Shown: one piece after another, positions 1 through 8,503 of the stretch
Layout of the letters: each line of letters begins with the position of its first letter
How positions within the stretch are numbered: the first letter of the stretch is position 1
Origin: Phycisphaerales bacterium
GTDB taxonomy: Bacteria > Planctomycetota > Phycisphaerae > Phycisphaerales > UBA1924
Reading direction: 5' to 3'
Length of the DNA stretch: 64,000 nt
NCBI GenBank assembly: GCA_020831775.1
Contig: JAFIFZ010000040.1
Coordinates: 52,180-116,179, forward strand
Position numbers and translations under genes: made by a program
Notes under the pieces: model-generated
Databases searched by the model: none
Told to the model about the DNA's origin: nothing
The model's input: the letters and a program-made list of their open reading frames with translations, nothing else

Positions 1-1
1 T

Positions 2-1051
2 GGCCCCTTGGTCGCCGGCCTCGCTTTCAGCGTCGCGGCCCATGTCGGGGTGATCTGGCTCTTTACCTCCGGCGTTGGCGGTTCGCTCGCGGCCGCCGCC
101 TTCCCCCCGCCCCCGGACCCCCGCATCACCCCCGGCGTCGACCAGAGCAAGGCGATGAATGTCGTCTGGCTCGGCTTTGAGTCTCCCAAGGAGCACCAGG
201 CCCCCGAGGCCCGGACCGAGCAGGCCGCCCTCTCCCCCGAAGACCGCGCCGCGCCTCCGAGCCCTCAGGATGCCGAGACTGAGCCGACCGAGGAACTCGC
301 CGAGGAGGCGGTCGAACAGGAATCCGCCGAAGAGGCACAGACCAGCGAGCAGCCCGAAGCGGCCCCGTCGCAAGCCGAGCCGGCGCAAGAGCAAGAGCAA
401 GAGCAAGAGCAGGACCAGGCCCCGGTCCCCGACGCCGGTCTGACGGCCTCCCCCATCCCCGACGCTCCGCTCCCCGATGAGCCCCCGGTCCCCGAAGCCA
501 AGCAGGCCGTCGCGCTCCCGGGCGAAGCCTCCGAGGCCGACGCGGCCGAAGAAGTCGCCCGCCCCGACGACCTCGCATCGGCCGAGCCGGCGACCTCACC
601 CCGTCCCCAGCAAGAGGAGTCGAGCGAGGCGGGTTCGGCCGGCCCTTCGCCCGAGCGCCCCGACACCGGCGAATCGGCCGAGCAGAGCCGAATCGACGGC
701 GCCCGCTCCGACGCCGAATCCCCGGCCGCCAGCACCCAGCGCCCGACTCGCATCACCCCCGGGCAGGTCGTTGCCCGCGAGGGCCTGCAGGTCAGCACGC
801 GCGTGCCGCCGAGGTTCAGCATCCCGACCGAACTGCTTGCCTCTCGGACCCCCGTCCTGGTGCGGATCTCGTTCGACGCCCGGGGCGACGCCGTCAATGT
901 CGAGGTTCTGCGAAGCTCGGGCCACCCCGGGGTCGATCAGGAATGGGTCAACGCCCTGTACCGCTGGAAGGCGTCGGGCGAGGCCCTGAAGAAGCTCGAC
1001 CCCGACAACCCGCGATCGGTCCACCGCATGGAGTTCAATGTCTACAGGTAA
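2..1051 (+). CDS. TonB/TolA-like energy transducer, 5' end outside the window
   Basis: Inner-membrane-anchored periplasmic protein. The readable part begins with a hydrophobic segment (AGLAFSVAAHVGVIWLF) typical of the TonB N-terminal anchor. About 200 residues of Pro/Glu/Ala-rich spacer follow. The last 85 residues resemble a TonB C-terminal domain, with PVLVRISFDARGDAVNVEVL and then a VDQEWVNALYRWK helix. The frame is open to the window edge, so the start is probably upstream; a TTG at position 8 is the first candidate inside. It overlaps the next gene by 14 nt. Family placement rests on architecture and the C-terminal pattern; the TonB partner proteins ExbB/ExbD would be upstream and are not visible. 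Confidence 0.6.
   Translation, partial: GPLVAGLAFSVAAHVGVIWLFTSGVGGSLAAAAFPPPPDPRITPGVDQSKAMNVVWLGFESPKEHQAPEARTEQAALSPEDRAAPPSPQDAETEPTEELAEEAVEQESAEEAQTSEQPEAAPSQAEPAQEQEQEQEQDQAPVPDAGLTASPIPDAPLPDEPPVPEAKQAVALPGEASEADAAEEVARPDDLASAEPATSPRPQQEESSEAGSAGPSPERPDTGESAEQSRIDGARSDAESPAASTQRPTRITPGQVVAREGLQVSTRVPPRFSIPTELLASRTPVLVRISFDARGDAVNVEVLRSSGHPGVDQEWVNALYRWKASGEALKKLDPDNPRSVHRMEFNVYR
385..414 (+). repeat. Hexanucleotide GCAAGA tandem repeat inside the TonB-like gene
   Basis: Four perfect GCAAGA copies and one degenerate copy (GCAGGA) lie in frame in the spacer and encode alternating Gln-Glu. Because the unit is six bases, length change would alter the spacer length without shifting the frame. 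Confidence 0.8.
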
Positions 1052-1727
1052 GGCCAGCCCCTTCTCGCTCTGCGGCTCGGCGACCGCCGGCCTGTGCGCC
1101 TTGCTGCTGTGGCCGGGCTCGGCGTCGGGCGTGCCGACCGAGCACGGGCTCGTCCGCGTAACGCCGGGGACGCTGGACGCAGCGCCCCTCCGCAGGGACA
1201 TGCTCGTGCAGCCGAGGGATCTGCGCCTGCCGATCGGCTTCGACAGCGTCTACCGCGATCGCCAACACTCGGGCGTGTACTACCGCATCGGCGGGGGGAT
1301 CACGGCCCGCTTTCCAAGGTCGGTGTACTACAGCACGCCCTTCGGGACCATTACGGACATCCCGCCAGGGACGGTCTTTCTCATCGGCCCGCCCCCCGGC
1401 TCTGAAGACCCCTTCGCCTACAGGCCCCCGAGCTTCGAAAACGGGAACGGCGGGCTGGAGACCGGCCCGTCCCGCGCCGATCCCCGTCTGCGATCGAGCC
1501 GCGCCCAAGGGGCGAGAGGGCAGCCGCTCTCCATGCTCGGGCGCGCCGGCCCATCGGCCTCACCGGAGGCGCAGCACGCTCACCCGCTGCTCGCTCCAAG
1601 CGACGACGAAACGCCCGACACCGACAACCCGATCTTCGCCGGCGAGCTCTCGCGCTCGGTCCGCCTCGGCGAACTGCTCGGGCGTGCGCCGCGGCGAGGC
1701 GACAGCGCTCCGACCCCCGATCAATAA
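1038..1727 (+). CDS. Secreted protein of unknown function
   Basis: 229 residues. An N-terminal signal-peptide-like stretch (LCGSATAGLCALLLWPGSASG) is followed by a compact segment with a DLRLPIGFDSVYRDRQHSGVYYR region, and then a Pro/Gly/Arg-rich low-complexity tail. The ATG lies inside the end of the TonB-like gene, so the two are probably translationally coupled. No catalytic motif or known family is recognised. An envelope role is inferred only from the signal peptide and the neighbour. The stop codon directly abuts the A-run that serves as the T-run of the floA terminator on the other strand. Confidence 0.6.
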   Translation: MSTGKASPFSLCGSATAGLCALLLWPGSASGVPTEHGLVRVTPGTLDAAPLRRDMLVQPRDLRLPIGFDSVYRDRQHSGVYYRIGGGITARFPRSVYYSTPFGTITDIPPGTVFLIGPPPGSEDPFAYRPPSFENGNGGLETGPSRADPRLRSSRAQGARGQPLSMLGRAGPSASPEAQHAHPLLAPSDDETPDTDNPIFAGELSRSVRLGELLGRAPRRGDSAPTPDQ

Positions 1728-1755
1728 AAAACGCCGCCGATCGGAATCGGCGGCG
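1725..1755 (-). terminator. Rho-independent terminator of the floA operon
   Basis: On the minus strand, a perfect 10-bp stem (arms 1755-1746 and 1741-1732, loop of 4) is followed by a run of about seven T. It lies 27 nt past the floA stop, between two convergent genes. Confidence 0.85.
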
Positions 1756-1781
1756 CTGGTGTCTGATGTTCGGTCAGGCGA

Positions 1782-2792
1782 TCAGTTCTGGCCGTCCGAC
1801 TGGCTCTTGCCCCCGCCGGCGATGGAGTCGCGCATGCTGGTGTCGGCGACGACATTCTTCATGCGGTAGTAGTCCATGATGCCCATGTTGCCGCTGCGGA
1901 ACGCCTCGGCCATGGCCTTGGGCACCTCGGCCTCGGCGAGCACGACGAGGGCCTTGTTCTTCTGGATCTCGGCCTTGAACTCCTGCTCCTGAGCGACGGC
2001 CATGGCGCGGCGCTTCTCGGCCTCGGCCTGGAAGCGGCGCTTGTCCGCCTCGGCCTGGTCGGCCTGGAGCTTGGCGCCGATGTTCTCGCCGACATCGATG
2101 TCGGCGATGTCGATCGAGAGGATCTGGAACGCGGTGCCCGCGTCCAGCCCCTTGTCCATCACGACCTTGGAGATCTTGTCGGGGTTTTCCAGCACCGCCT
2201 TGTGCGAGGTCGCCGAGCCGATGGTGGTGACGATGCCCTCACCGACGCGGGCGATGATCGTTTCCTCGGTGGCGCCGCCGACCAGCCTTTCAAGGTTGGT
2301 CCGCACCGTCACGCGGGCCTTGGCCTTGAGCTGGATGCCGTCTTGGGCGACCGCGTCGATCGTGCTGCGCGGGCCGCCCGGGCTCGGGCAGTCGATGACC
2401 TTCGGGTTCACGCTCGTCGTCACGGCGTCGAGGATGTCGCGACCGGCCAGGTCGATCGAGGCCGCGGTGTCCCAGTCGAGGTCGATCCGGGCACGCTTGG
2501 CGGCGATCAGGGCCGAGACGACATTGGGCACCCGCCCGCCGGCGAGGTAGTGCGTCTCCAGCGCGTTCTCGGAGATGTTCAGGCCAGCCTTCACCGCCCG
2601 GATCTTGCTGAGCACGATCGTGCGGAGGTCGACCTTCCTGAGGCGCATCCCGATCATCGACGCGAGGCTGACCCTCGCGTTGGACAGGAGCGCCTGAATC
2701 CAGAGGTTGACGAACTGGCCGATCACCACAAACAGGACGACCAAGACCAGCAGAACGATGATAATCGCGACAATCAGTCCGCCTTGGGGCAT
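1782..2792 (-). CDS. floA: FloA flotillin-like protein (membrane microdomain scaffold)
   Basis: 336 residues, the usual length for bacterial FloA. A single N-terminal membrane segment (about 6-28) is followed by the FloA-specific region with [20 protein letters not shown] and [16 protein letters not shown] (about 31-130). Next come the SPFH core and a charged Ala/Glu/Lys-rich coiled coil (about 235-300) containing [20 protein letters not shown]. FloA oligomerises on the inner membrane and organises microdomains. It is last in the operon behind an NfeD pair, the standard genetic partners of flotillins, and behind a protein that duplicates its own N-terminal domain. A TATACT box on the minus strand (2840-2835) could give it an extra promoter. 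Confidence 0.93.
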   Translation of the reverse strand: MPQGGLIVAIIIVLLVLVVLFVVIGQFVNLWIQALLSNARVSLASMIGMRLRKVDLRTIVLSKIRAVKAGLNISENALETHYLAGGRVPNVVSALIAAKRARIDLDWDTAASIDLAGRDILDAVTTSVNPKVIDCPSPGGPRSTIDAVAQDGIQLKAKARVTVRTNLERLVGGATEETIIARVGEGIVTTIGSATSHKAVLENPDKISKVVMDKGLDAGTAFQILSIDIADIDVGENIGAKLQADQAEADKRRFQAEAEKRRAMAVAQEQEFKAEIQKNKALVVLAEAEVPKAMAEAFRSGNMGIMDYYRMKNVVADTSMRDSIAGGGKSQSDGQN

Positions 2793-2903
2793 AGCAGCAA
2801 TTCTCCCGTGGCTCGGTCGAGCCGTCGTGGTCCGAGTATACCCGCCGGCGTCCAGCCGGGGTCGGGCGGGGGCGAGCCGGGCCGGGCCCGGCGTAGGGAA
2901 ATG

Positions 2904-3689
2904 TCAGGCCGTCGTCTCCCCGGCCGGGTGCAAGCCCGGTTCGGATTCCTCCATCCGGTTCACGCGTTCGAGGACGGCTTCGACAATGTCTCTTCCCGAA
3001 AGGTCGTACGCGGCGGCCCGGCGCCAATCCAGATTGATCTCCGCCCGTTTGGCTGTGATCAACGCTGAGACGACCTTCGCCACATCACCCCCGGCTCGGT
3101 CGTGTTCCTCCATCGCCTCCATCGAGAGGCCGAGCCCGGCCTTGTGCGCCCGTACCGCGCTGAGCACGACCGTCCGGGTGTTCACACGGTGTCGGCGCAT
3201 CCGAGCGAACGCCAGGGGGCTGATGCGGACCCCCGACAGGCGTGCCTGGATCCACAGATTCAGCGACTCCCCGGGGATCTGCGACCGCCGTCTGTCGGCC
3301 GAGTCTCCGGCGGGCGGCGCAGCAAACTTCGGGCTCTGCACGATGAGGGCGTCGCTCGCGGCGTCTTCGAACGAAAGCGGTCGCCCGGCACGCTTCGCTT
3401 CGACCATCGCCGAGATAACAAGGCCCGAGCTGCATCCCGTGAGCTCGATGGTTTCGAGCTGCGGCGTGGTCACATCCAGTCCCGCCGCCCGCGCCTGCGC
3501 GTAACTCTCCGCGACCGCGCGGATGTCGACCTTGCGGAGGCGCATGCCGATCAGCTCGCTCATCTTGATGGGGGCGTCGTTTCGTCTTGCCCGTGTCCAG
3601 ACCAGAACGGTCGCCCCGGCCTGGATCCAGAGGACCGCCAACACCATGGCGAACACGATCACGGCCACGATGAGCGTTGGATTGTCCAT
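2904..3689 (-). CDS. Membrane protein with two tandem FloA N-terminal domains
   Basis: 261 residues, one N-terminal membrane segment (about 5-31). It then carries two copies of the region that precedes the SPFH domain in FloA. Copy 1 (about 26-117) contains [20 protein letters not shown] and VISAMVEAKRAGRPLSFEDA. Copy 2 (about 143-245) contains NLWIQARLSGVRIS, TRTVVLSAVRAHKAGLGLS and VVSALITAKRAEINLDW. Both align residue by residue with the neighbouring FloA. The SPFH core and coiled coil are absent. It sits 24 nt after the short NfeD and 111 nt before floA. A role as a FloA or NfeD partner is inferred; no characterised homologue is known to me. Confidence 0.8.
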   Translation of the reverse strand: MDNPTLIVAVIVFAMVLAVLWIQAGATVLVWTRARRNDAPIKMSELIGMRLRKVDIRAVAESYAQARAAGLDVTTPQLETIELTGCSSGLVISAMVEAKRAGRPLSFEDAASDALIVQSPKFAAPPAGDSADRRRSQIPGESLNLWIQARLSGVRISPLAFARMRRHRVNTRTVVLSAVRAHKAGLGLSMEAMEEHDRAGGDVAKVVSALITAKRAEINLDWRRAAAYDLSGRDIVEAVLERVNRMEESEPGLHPAGETTA

Positions 3690-3713
3690 GATGCCCCCCT
3701 CGCGGCCCCCGCC

Positions 3714-4229
3714 TCAGGCCGTCGTGTCGTCGGCAGGGCGGACGCGGATGTCCATGCCCTGGGTGTTGGTGACGCGGATCTTCGTGCCCGCGCTGATGAC
3801 CCGGATCTCAGCGAAGGCGTCGTACCGCTTGCCGTTGACCTTGACCACGCCCATCGGGCGGAGGTCGGTCATCGCCTCACCGGTCTTGCCGACGAGGTTG
3901 TCCCGCTCGCGCCGGCGTTCCTCTTCCTGACGGCGCCGGGCCTCTTCCTCTTCGGGGCTGAGCCCGCCGATCACCGCCCGGCCGATCTTGGTTTGCGTCC
4001 AGAGTTGGATCCCGAAAAACCCGACCATCGGCCCGACGATGAGCACAAACAGCAGCCCCATCAGGCCCCAGGTCGTGTCGTGGATGAACAGGCAGATGAC
4101 CGCCGCGGCGGCCGTCAGGATCGCCGTCACCGCCAGGATGCCGCCGGTGGGGACGAAGATCTCCAGCACCACCAGCAGAACGGAGGCGGCCAGCAGCGCC
4201 AGCCCCCAGATCAACATCGTCTCTTCCAT
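3714..4229 (-). CDS. Short NfeD-family membrane protein
   Basis: 171 residues. Two to three hydrophobic segments occupy residues 1-85 (LIWGLALLAASVLLVVLEIF, LMGLLFVLIVGPMVGFFGI). An Arg/Glu-rich helix follows (about 100-120), then a C-terminal OB-fold-like NfeD domain with GKTGEAMTDLRPMGVVKVNG and a following YDAFAE strand. NfeD proteins assist flotillins in microdomain assembly. Its ATG overlaps the stop of the long NfeD gene by one base (TGATG), implying coupled translation. The family call is firm; the precise function is by association. Confidence 0.88.
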   Translation of the reverse strand: MEETMLIWGLALLAASVLLVVLEIFVPTGGILAVTAILTAAAAVICLFIHDTTWGLMGLLFVLIVGPMVGFFGIQLWTQTKIGRAVIGGLSPEEEEARRRQEEERRRERDNLVGKTGEAMTDLRPMGVVKVNGKRYDAFAEIRVISAGTKIRVTNTQGMDIRVRPADDTTA

Positions 4230-6235
4230 CAGGCGTCGTCCGTTCGTTGCTCGGGTCGGTCCTGCGTGGGCCCGTCGGCGCCGGGCTCTTCATCCTCTTC
4301 CACCAGCGCGACCACGACATCGAACTCGCGCTTCTCGACCACCCTGACCCGGGCGCCCGCGGGAATGTACCCGGTCTCGGCCGCCGCGTCGATCGCACGC
4401 CCCCCGAAGTCGACCACGCCCACCGGCCGGAGCGTGCTGGACGCGACGCCGATCGAGCCCAGCGCGGGCCCTGTAGGCCGGGCCGGCGCCATCGCCTCGA
4501 GCATGCCCTCGCCCTGATCGCCGGAACCGTCGGCGAGCACCAGCCCCCGCAGGAGGGGCAGTGTCTTGAAGTGGCGCGAGACCATCCACATCCCCACGCC
4601 CGCCGTCACGATCGCGAGCACCATCGTCATGAAGCCGTAGAGCATGTCCTGCTGCTGCTGCTCGGTGTCGGGGAAGAGGCCGCTGTCGGGCACGAAAGTG
4701 AACAGGAGGCCGAAGAAGAGCAGGATGACGCCGGTGATCCCGGCGACCCCGACCCCGGGGAAGACGAAGATCTCCAGCAATATGAGCACGATCCCGCCCA
4801 GGATCGCGACGATCTCCCACCAGGTCGCCATGCCCATGAGCATCGGGGGGATCAGCAGCAGCCCGAGCGCCACCGCCGCGACCACCCCGGCAATCCCGCC
4901 CCCCGGGGTGACCATCTCGATGAAGAGCGCCAGCAGGAAGACCACCAGCAGCAGCCCGCGCACGGGCATGCTGGTCATGAACTGCACCAGCCCCTCCGAC
5001 CACAGCGGGTCCAGACGGCTGAGGTTCTCCGCCCCGAACCAGTCCTTGAGCTCTTCGTCGGTGCGGATCGGCCGGTTGGCCGGGTTGTTCGCCGAGAGGT
5101 TCAGGAAGTACATGTCGTCGGCCGCGAGCGTCAGCGGGACGCTCCCGTCGGTCACGAAGCCGACCATTTCCCACTTGTCGCGGTCGCCGGGGTCGATCCT
5201 CGGGCGACGGCTGGCGCCGACGCTCATGCTCGCGAGGCTGTCGTCGACATCGGCCTGCAGGTTCTCAAGGACCGGCGACGCGGGCTGGAAGGCCCGGTCG
5301 GGGTCCAGTGTCTGGCGGGCGCCGGTCGTCGTGTCGGGGGAGGGGTAGGGCTGCATCGTCGGCGGCCCCTCGTCGCCCGGCCGGAGCGTCACCACCGGGT
5401 TGGTCCGGGGGGGCTCAGAGCCGAACAGGACGACGAACTCCTCCCGGTTCACCGCCATCTCGACGCCGGTTTCTTTGTTGCGGATCCACCAGAGCGGGGC
5501 GCCTGTCGTGAGCATCGCCTGCACGATGTACTCGTCGTAGATGTACCGCTCGCGGTTCTTGCGGCGGGCCGAATCGACCACCTCGACGAGCAGCCCCACG
5601 AGAAACTTCGCACGCTCCTGCTCGGGCAGGTTCATCAGCCCAAGCGGGCTTGCCATGATCGGAAGGGCGTCGCCCCAGGTCGCTTGGGGGTGCACCACGA
5701 TCTCGCGGCAGGCCAGCGCGATCACCGCGCCGCCGCTGAACGCCTTGGTGTTGATCCACGCGACACTATTGGGGATCGTCGAGGCCTTGATGGCAGAGCA
5801 GATGTCCAGCACGGCGCCGATCTCGCCGCCGGGCGTGTCCAGCTCGACCACGAACGCGTCGGCGCCCTGGTTTTCCGCCATGCGCAGGCGCCGAATGAAG
5901 CTCTTGGCGGTGACCGAATCGATCGGCTGGTCGCCCGTCCGCAGGGTGATCACCGCGACATTGCGGGCCTGGCGGAAGAGCGGGACCGCCGCTGGTTGGC
6001 CCGTCGCCTGTCTGGCGCCCGAACTCTGCGGCTGGGCAGGACCCGGGCCGGACTCCTGCCCCGAGGGCTGGCCGGAGTCTTGGGCGAACGCCCGATTGGT
6101 TTCGGGGATGGTTGTGAAAACGAGCAACAGGGCGCACACCGCCGCCAGAGCACGACGCGTCGACGCGACGACACCCCTGGAGAGGGTGGTACGCCGACTT
6201 GCGGCAGCCGAGGACGGGACATTCCGCCGTTGCAT
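4229..6235 (-). CDS. Long NfeD protein with ClpP-class serine protease domain
   Basis: 668 residues from the ATG at 6235. That start falls 8 nt after the NUDIX stop; longer in-frame starts would overlap that gene. Signal/anchor at about 25-52, then a ClpP/SppA-like periplasmic domain with AFVVELDTPGGEIGAVLDI and the nucleophile region KAFSGGAVIALACREIVVHP (Ser about 167). Next is a long linker, then four to five membrane helices and a C-terminal NfeD OB-fold domain (LRPVGVVDFGGRAIDAAAET). Members of this family cleave hydrophobic segments of membrane proteins. Catalysis needs a Ser/Lys pair; the Lys cannot be assigned with certainty here. Confidence 0.87.
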   Translation of the reverse strand: MQRRNVPSSAAASRRTTLSRGVVASTRRALAAVCALLLVFTTIPETNRAFAQDSGQPSGQESGPGPAQPQSSGARQATGQPAAVPLFRQARNVAVITLRTGDQPIDSVTAKSFIRRLRMAENQGADAFVVELDTPGGEIGAVLDICSAIKASTIPNSVAWINTKAFSGGAVIALACREIVVHPQATWGDALPIMASPLGLMNLPEQERAKFLVGLLVEVVDSARRKNRERYIYDEYIVQAMLTTGAPLWWIRNKETGVEMAVNREEFVVLFGSEPPRTNPVVTLRPGDEGPPTMQPYPSPDTTTGARQTLDPDRAFQPASPVLENLQADVDDSLASMSVGASRRPRIDPGDRDKWEMVGFVTDGSVPLTLAADDMYFLNLSANNPANRPIRTDEELKDWFGAENLSRLDPLWSEGLVQFMTSMPVRGLLLVVFLLALFIEMVTPGGGIAGVVAAVALGLLLIPPMLMGMATWWEIVAILGGIVLILLEIFVFPGVGVAGITGVILLFFGLLFTFVPDSGLFPDTEQQQQDMLYGFMTMVLAIVTAGVGMWMVSRHFKTLPLLRGLVLADGSGDQGEGMLEAMAPARPTGPALGSIGVASSTLRPVGVVDFGGRAIDAAAETGYIPAGARVRVVEKREFDVVVALVEEDEEPGADGPTQDRPEQRTDDA

Positions 6236-6243
6236 CGATTCCA

Positions 6244-6792
6244 CTATAGAGGTGTTCGGGCGACCGACGGTGTCGGAGGCAGTTCCTGGTGGACGGTCCA
6301 TCTGACACCCCCCCCGGCGCAGTCGATGTGGATCGCGAAGAACCCGGGCCTCGCCCCGGGCCGCGGCGGCTCATGACGCCGGATCATGGGCCAGATGATC
6401 TCCCTGTCGGTATCTGGGAGTTCCAGCCCGTCGATTGCGTCGGGCTCGTGCCATTCGAGGGTCCCCTCGGGGATCTCCTTGGCCTCGACCTTCACCGTCC
6501 CGAGCACCCGGTAGTAGAACAGGAGCCAGTGGCCCTTGCCCTCGAAGGCGGTCTCGGAGATCAGCCCGCCCAGGTGCAGGCGGTCCAGCGGGATGTCGAT
6601 CCCCGCCTCCTCCATGATCTCGCGCCGGGCGCACTGGGCGGGTGACTCGCCGGTGTGCATGTCCAGCTTGCCCCCGATGGGCGAGCAGAGGCCGAGGTTC
6701 GGGGATCTTTTGCGCCGGAGCAGGAGCACCCGCCCTTTTTCGTCGCGGAGGTCGCAGAGGCAGGCCAGCTTGTAAGGGAGCGCGGGGTCCAC
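6244..6792 (-). CDS. NUDIX hydrolase
   Basis: 182 residues from a GTG at 6792; longer starts would run antisense through murC. The Nudix box reads GGKLDMHTGESPAQCARREI followed by MEEAGI, so the REXXEE catalytic helix is intact. The loop between the first Gly and the Glu is two residues longer than the textbook spacing. Such enzymes hydrolyse nucleoside diphosphates linked to another moiety X. The substrate cannot be told; similarity to 8-oxo-dGTP-type members is only general. It is first in the NfeD/FloA operon and diverges from murC. Confidence 0.85.
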   Translation of the reverse strand: MDPALPYKLACLCDLRDEKGRVLLLRRKRSPNLGLCSPIGGKLDMHTGESPAQCARREIMEEAGIDIPLDRLHLGGLISETAFEGKGHWLLFYYRVLGTVKVEAKEIPEGTLEWHEPDAIDGLELPDTDREIIWPMIRRHEPPRPGARPGFFAIHIDCAGGGVRWTVHQELPPTPSVARTPL

Positions 6793-6864
6793 GAAACCAG
6801 CGTAGCGCCTCAGGACCCGGGCGGGGGGTGTTCGCCCGCCCCCGGAGGCGCCCGCGCGTGTCTG

Positions 6865-6897
6865 TTGACCGCTTGAGGGCCGGGCGTCCGATACAGT
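6865..6897 (+). promoter_or_regulatory. Possible promoter of the murC operon
   Basis: TTGACC at 6865-6870 resembles a -35 box, and GATACAGT at 6890-6897 could hold a -10 box. The spacing (19-21 nt) is longer than ideal, so this is tentative. Confidence 0.3.
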
Positions 6898-6904
6898 CAG
6901 GACT

Positions 6905-8503
6905 ATGGGAATGGATGCCCCTCTGCCGCTGAAGTCGCGCCCCGTCAGGGTCGCTCCGCCGATGCTCGATCGATCAGGAGAGCCCGCCGAAAACGCGGGC
7001 GTCCGTCTGATCGGTCGTGATGTGTTCATGATCGGGATCGGGGGGTGCGGCATGTCCGGGCTCGCCCGGCTCGCCTCCCGGCTGGGGGCCAAAGTCGGCG
7101 GGTGCGACGGACAGTTCTCGCCCGTGACCGAGGCCCTGGGCAAGGACGGGATCGGCGTGGTCCCCGAGGCCGACGCCAAGTCGCTGCCGGAGGCGTGCGA
7201 TCTGGTGATCGCCTCGGCCGCGGTCCGCGAGACCCACCCGCTGGTGACCGAGGCGAAGGCGAGGGACATCCCGGTGCTGCGCTACGCCGAGGCGCTGGGC
7301 GAGCTGATGCGCCGCTCGACGGGCGTCGCGATCGCGGGCACCCACGGCAAGAGCACCACGACCGCCATGCTCGGCGCGACCCTGGTCGACCTCGGCCTCG
7401 ATCCCTCAGTGATCGTCGGGGCGAGCTGCTCGCAGTTGGCCGGGGGCTCGATCGGCTCGCCGGTCTTCGCTTCGCCCAGCGGGCACCGCGTCGGGGCCCA
7501 ACTGGTCCCCGCGGGGTCGTACTCGGGCAGGCCGGGCCTGCTGCTGGCCGAGGCGTGCGAGTTCAACCGCTCGTTCCACAACCTCGCGCCGACGATCGCT
7601 TCGATCGCCTCGGTCGAGGAAGACCACCTGGATATCTACGGCTCGATCGACGAGATCATCACCGCGTTCAACGCCTTCGCCCGCCTGCTGCCCCCGGCCG
7701 ACGAGGGGGGCTACCTGCTGATCGCCCACCAGGGCGCCCATCGCGAGAAGGTGACCGCCGGCGTGAAGGCCAAGGTCGAGACGATCGGCTTTGCGCCGGG
7801 CGCCGACTGGACGGTCGATTTCGACGCGTCCGAGCAGATGGTCTCGCTCTCACGCAAGGGCGAGCTGCTGGCGAGGTGGAAGTCGCGGATGCCGGGCGAT
7901 CACAACGCGATGAACGCCGCGACGGCGCTGGCCCTGGCGATCCACCTCGGGGGCGACGCCGAGACGGGTGCGCGATCGCTGGCGCAGTTCCGCGGGATCG
8001 ACCGGCGCTGCCAGTGGCTCGGCGACCGGCGGGTCTCTGGTGGCGGCGCCGTCCGCGTGTACGACGACTACGGACACCATCCGACGGAGATCGACGCGAC
8101 GCTGCGGGCGCTGCGCGGCAGCGAGAAGCCGCAGGAGCGGGGGGGGCGGCTGATCTGCGTCTTCCAGCCCCACCAGCACTCCCGGACGCGGTTCCTGCTC
8201 GATGAGTTCGCCAGCGCGTTTTCGCAGGCGGACATCGTGATCGTGCCGCACATCTACTTCGTGCGTGACACCGAGGCGGAGAAACACCTCGTGACGGCGG
8301 GGGATCTGGTCGACCGCCTGCGCGACCGGGGCGTGCGCGCGATGCACCTCTATCCGTTCGGCGCGATCGTCGAGCAGTTGGAGAATCTCTGCCGCGAGAA
8401 CGATCTGCTTGTCGTCATGGGCGCGGGCCCGGTGTGGCAGGTCGCGCGCGACTACCTGGCGACCGGTCCGGCGCCCGTCCACGCGCCTGGGAGCAAGGCG
8501 TGA
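6905..8503 (+). CDS. murC: UDP-N-acetylmuramate--L-alanine ligase
   Basis: 532 residues. Cytoplasmic ATP-dependent ligase that adds the first amino acid to UDP-MurNAc in peptidoglycan synthesis. N-terminal UDP-binding glycine motif GIGGCGMSGLA (44-54), ATP-binding loop GTHGKSTTTAM (145-155), then LAEACEFNRSFHNLAP and a DDYGHHPTEI C-terminal motif, all typical of MurC. It is longer than the usual 460-490 residues: there are about 38 extra N-terminal residues and an insertion around 172-195 (PSGHRVGAQLVPAGSYSGRP). A later start is possible but the ATG at 6905 is the first in frame. It leads murB-ddl-ftsQ-like. Confidence 0.95.
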   Translation: MGMDAPLPLKSRPVRVAPPMLDRSGEPAENAGVRLIGRDVFMIGIGGCGMSGLARLASRLGAKVGGCDGQFSPVTEALGKDGIGVVPEADAKSLPEACDLVIASAAVRETHPLVTEAKARDIPVLRYAEALGELMRRSTGVAIAGTHGKSTTTAMLGATLVDLGLDPSVIVGASCSQLAGGSIGSPVFASPSGHRVGAQLVPAGSYSGRPGLLLAEACEFNRSFHNLAPTIASIASVEEDHLDIYGSIDEIITAFNAFARLLPPADEGGYLLIAHQGAHREKVTAGVKAKVETIGFAPGADWTVDFDASEQMVSLSRKGELLARWKSRMPGDHNAMNAATALALAIHLGGDAETGARSLAQFRGIDRRCQWLGDRRVSGGGAVRVYDDYGHHPTEIDATLRALRGSEKPQERGGRLICVFQPHQHSRTRFLLDEFASAFSQADIVIVPHIYFVRDTEAEKHLVTAGDLVDRLRDRGVRAMHLYPFGAIVEQLENLCRENDLLVVMGAGPVWQVARDYLATGPAPVHAPGSKA

